DNA of 33,403 nt from Acidovorax sp. FJL06 (GTDB lineage Bacteria > Pseudomonadota > Gammaproteobacteria > Burkholderiales > Burkholderiaceae_C), in assembly GCF_003852545.1 (NCBI RefSeq), contig NZ_QAJR01000031.1, forward strand, positions 21,076 through 54,478. The letters run 5' to 3'. Below, piece after piece: positions 32,274 through 33,403 of this stretch. The notes under the pieces are model-generated. The model ran no database searches, was not told the DNA's origin, and saw only the letters and a list, made by a program, of their open reading frames with translations. Within the stretch, counting starts at the first letter, position 1. Every line of letters begins with the position of its first letter. The translations under genes were made by a program, and so were the position numbers.

Positions 32274-33182
32274 TCAAGCCCTTGCGGCCAAGGCCTTTCC
32301 TACCTCGTTGGTTCCCTGCGCCGCTCCACTTTGTGGTACTTGCTCGCCCGCACGCCCGATCACCTCGGCCAGGCGGGCCGCCAGCTGCTCGGGCACGTCG
32401 GCGCCGATCCCCAGGTGGATGCCCTGCGTGAGCGTGATGTGGGCCGCCTCGAAGGTGCCCGCGCCCGCGCACAGGATGGTGCGGGTGGGAGCGCTTTCAT
32501 GCGCCAGCACCAGCATGGCGGGCACCACGGCCTCGGGCTTCAAGGCATCCAGCACCTCCTGCGGCATCAGGCCCTCGGTCATGCGCGTGGCGGCCGTGGG
32601 GGCCAGGGCGTTCACATGGATGTTGTTCTTCGCGCCTTCGATGGACAGGGTCTGCATCAGCCCCACCTGGGCCAGCTTGGCTGCGCCGTAGTTGCTTTGG
32701 CCGAAGTTGCCGTACAGGCCCGTGGACGAGGTCGTCATCACGATGCGGCCGTACTGCTGCGCCACCATGTGGGGCCACACGGCCTTGCAGCAGTGGGCGG
32801 CGCCCATCAGGTGCACCTGCACCACCAGGTTGAAGTCGGCCATGTCCATCTTGGAAAACGACTTGTCGCGCAGGATGCCGGCGTTGTTGACCAGGATGTC
32901 CACCCGGCCCCAGGCGTCGATGGCCTGCTGCACCATGGCCTCGACCGCCGCGAAGTCGGTGACCGACGCGCCATTGGCCAGTGCCTCGCCGCCCGCGGCG
33001 CGGATCTCATCGACCACGGCCTGCGCCGCGCCCACCGTGGCGCCGCTGCCGTCCACCGCGCCGCCCAGGTCATTGACCAGCACCTTGGCGCCGCGTGCGG
33101 CCAATGCCAGCGCATGTTGGCGGCCCAGGCCACCACCGGCGCCTGTGACGATGGCCACGCGGCCTTGGAAGTCGATACCCAT
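32274..33182 (-). CDS. SDR-family 3-hydroxyacyl-CoA dehydrogenase-like protein
   Basis: A 302-residue classical short-chain dehydrogenase, with NAD(P) bound by TGAGGGLG (13-20) and catalysis by Ser152/153, Tyr165 and Lys169 (TSSTGLYGNF then SNYGAAK). NNAG (99-102) is also present. The loop VNDLGGAVDGSG resembles the multifunctional enzyme type 2 (MFE-2)/HSD17B4 branch, which oxidises 3-hydroxyacyl-CoA in beta-oxidation. The C-terminus beyond residue 250 (SAPTRTILCAGAGTFE...) is typical of that branch. AGGAGAA (33189-33195) precedes the ATG. A role in fatty-acid or steroid-type catabolism is inferred; it is not adjacent to the ligase operon. Confidence 0.9.
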   Translation of the reverse strand: MGIDFQGRVAIVTGAGGGLGRQHALALAARGAKVLVNDLGGAVDGSGATVGAAQAVVDEIRAAGGEALANGASVTDFAAVEAMVQQAIDAWGRVDILVNNAGILRDKSFSKMDMADFNLVVQVHLMGAAHCCKAVWPHMVAQQYGRIVMTTSSTGLYGNFGQSNYGAAKLAQVGLMQTLSIEGAKNNIHVNALAPTAATRMTEGLMPQEVLDALKPEAVVPAMLVLAHESAPTRTILCAGAGTFEAAHITLTQGIHLGIGADVPEQLAARLAEVIGRAGEQVPQSGAAQGTNEVGKALAARA

Positions 33183-33362
33183 GTGAGCTTCTCCTGTTGG
33201 TTGGTTAGTTGGTTGTGTTGTGCAAAAAGGGGATTGGGTGCCGGGAGGGCACGCTGCGCGTGGGACTTTAAGCGAGATGGGGGGCGGAGGGGGTTGCGCA
33301 GGTGACTGGGGGAGCTTGCTTTGTGTGCTGGTTGTGGCGATGTGCTTTTTTGACGGGTGGAG

Positions 33363-33403
33363 GCCGGGAGTCGCCCGGCAGGCGAGTAACTTTCTTTCGC
33401 GTC
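33363..33403. repeat. Truncated copy of a hairpin repeat at the window edge
   Basis: GCCGGG (33363-33368) pairs perfectly with CCCGGC (33374-33379) around AGTCG. AGGCGAGTAACTTTCTTT follows and then the window ends. I recall this start from dispersed elements in Burkholderiales in which AACTTTCTTTTG is followed by its complement. The rest cannot be seen. Confidence 0.4.

Noticed and set aside
1-33403. tRNA, rRNA, CRISPR, insertion sequences, prophage, toxin-antitoxin pairs
   Set aside because: No cloverleaf, repeat-spacer array, transposase, phage structural gene or recognisable toxin-antitoxin pair was seen by reading both strands.

Overview
The window looks like ordinary chromosome of a high-GC betaproteobacterium of the Comamonadaceae (Acidovorax-like). 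The signs are the codon bias, a Bug-type tricarboxylate-transporter receptor next to CoA-ester catabolic genes, a gamma-proteobacterial-type gshA, and several copies of a short intergenic stem-loop repeat that I associate with this family. The genus is inferred from recognition, not from a search. I see no tRNA, rRNA, CRISPR array, insertion sequence or prophage.

Layout. At 1-342 there is a plus-strand remnant of a hotdog thioesterase-like gene. At 462-5441 (minus) lies a catabolic operon of acyl-CoA ligase, MaoC/FAS1-like dehydratase, family III CoA-transferase and Bug receptor, with a palindromic operator candidate just upstream (5493-5530). At 5703-9114 are single genes: a RibD-C/DHFR-like reductase, an Lrp/AsnC regulator, a small serine hydrolase, a DUF2242 lipoprotein and a thermonuclease-like protein. 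At 9381-13655 (plus) are an MFS exporter and a Tat-targeted DUF1800/DUF1501 pair. At 13742-19974 are a DHH phosphoesterase, tRNA pseudouridine synthase truC, a nitronate-monooxygenase-like flavoprotein, a flavodoxin-fold quinone reductase, an EamA permease, a DUF924 protein and an AstE/AspA-type zinc hydrolase.

At 20090-23245 is a 1051-residue mosaic protein of unknown function: beta-helix-like N-terminus, Trp-rich middle, acidic linker and beta-propeller-like C-terminus. It is followed by two small secreted proteins (23423-24717) whose base composition looks lower in GC than their surroundings. The right part holds an OmpA-family protein, a 47-residue basic protein, a membrane PAS-GGDEF-EAL protein with a degenerate GGDEF site, the ribosome-assembly GTPase YlqF, a two-gene unit of small proteins, gshA and a short-chain dehydrogenase.

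The strongest pattern outside genes is a family of about 55-bp stem-loop repeats, five copies. Four of them lie exactly between the 3' ends of convergent genes, and most other convergent junctions carry a different hairpin. The fifth copy contains the apparent start codon of the thermonuclease-like gene. The most unusual coding material is the 20090-24717 block. I cannot show that any of this is a new system; the functional links proposed are inference.
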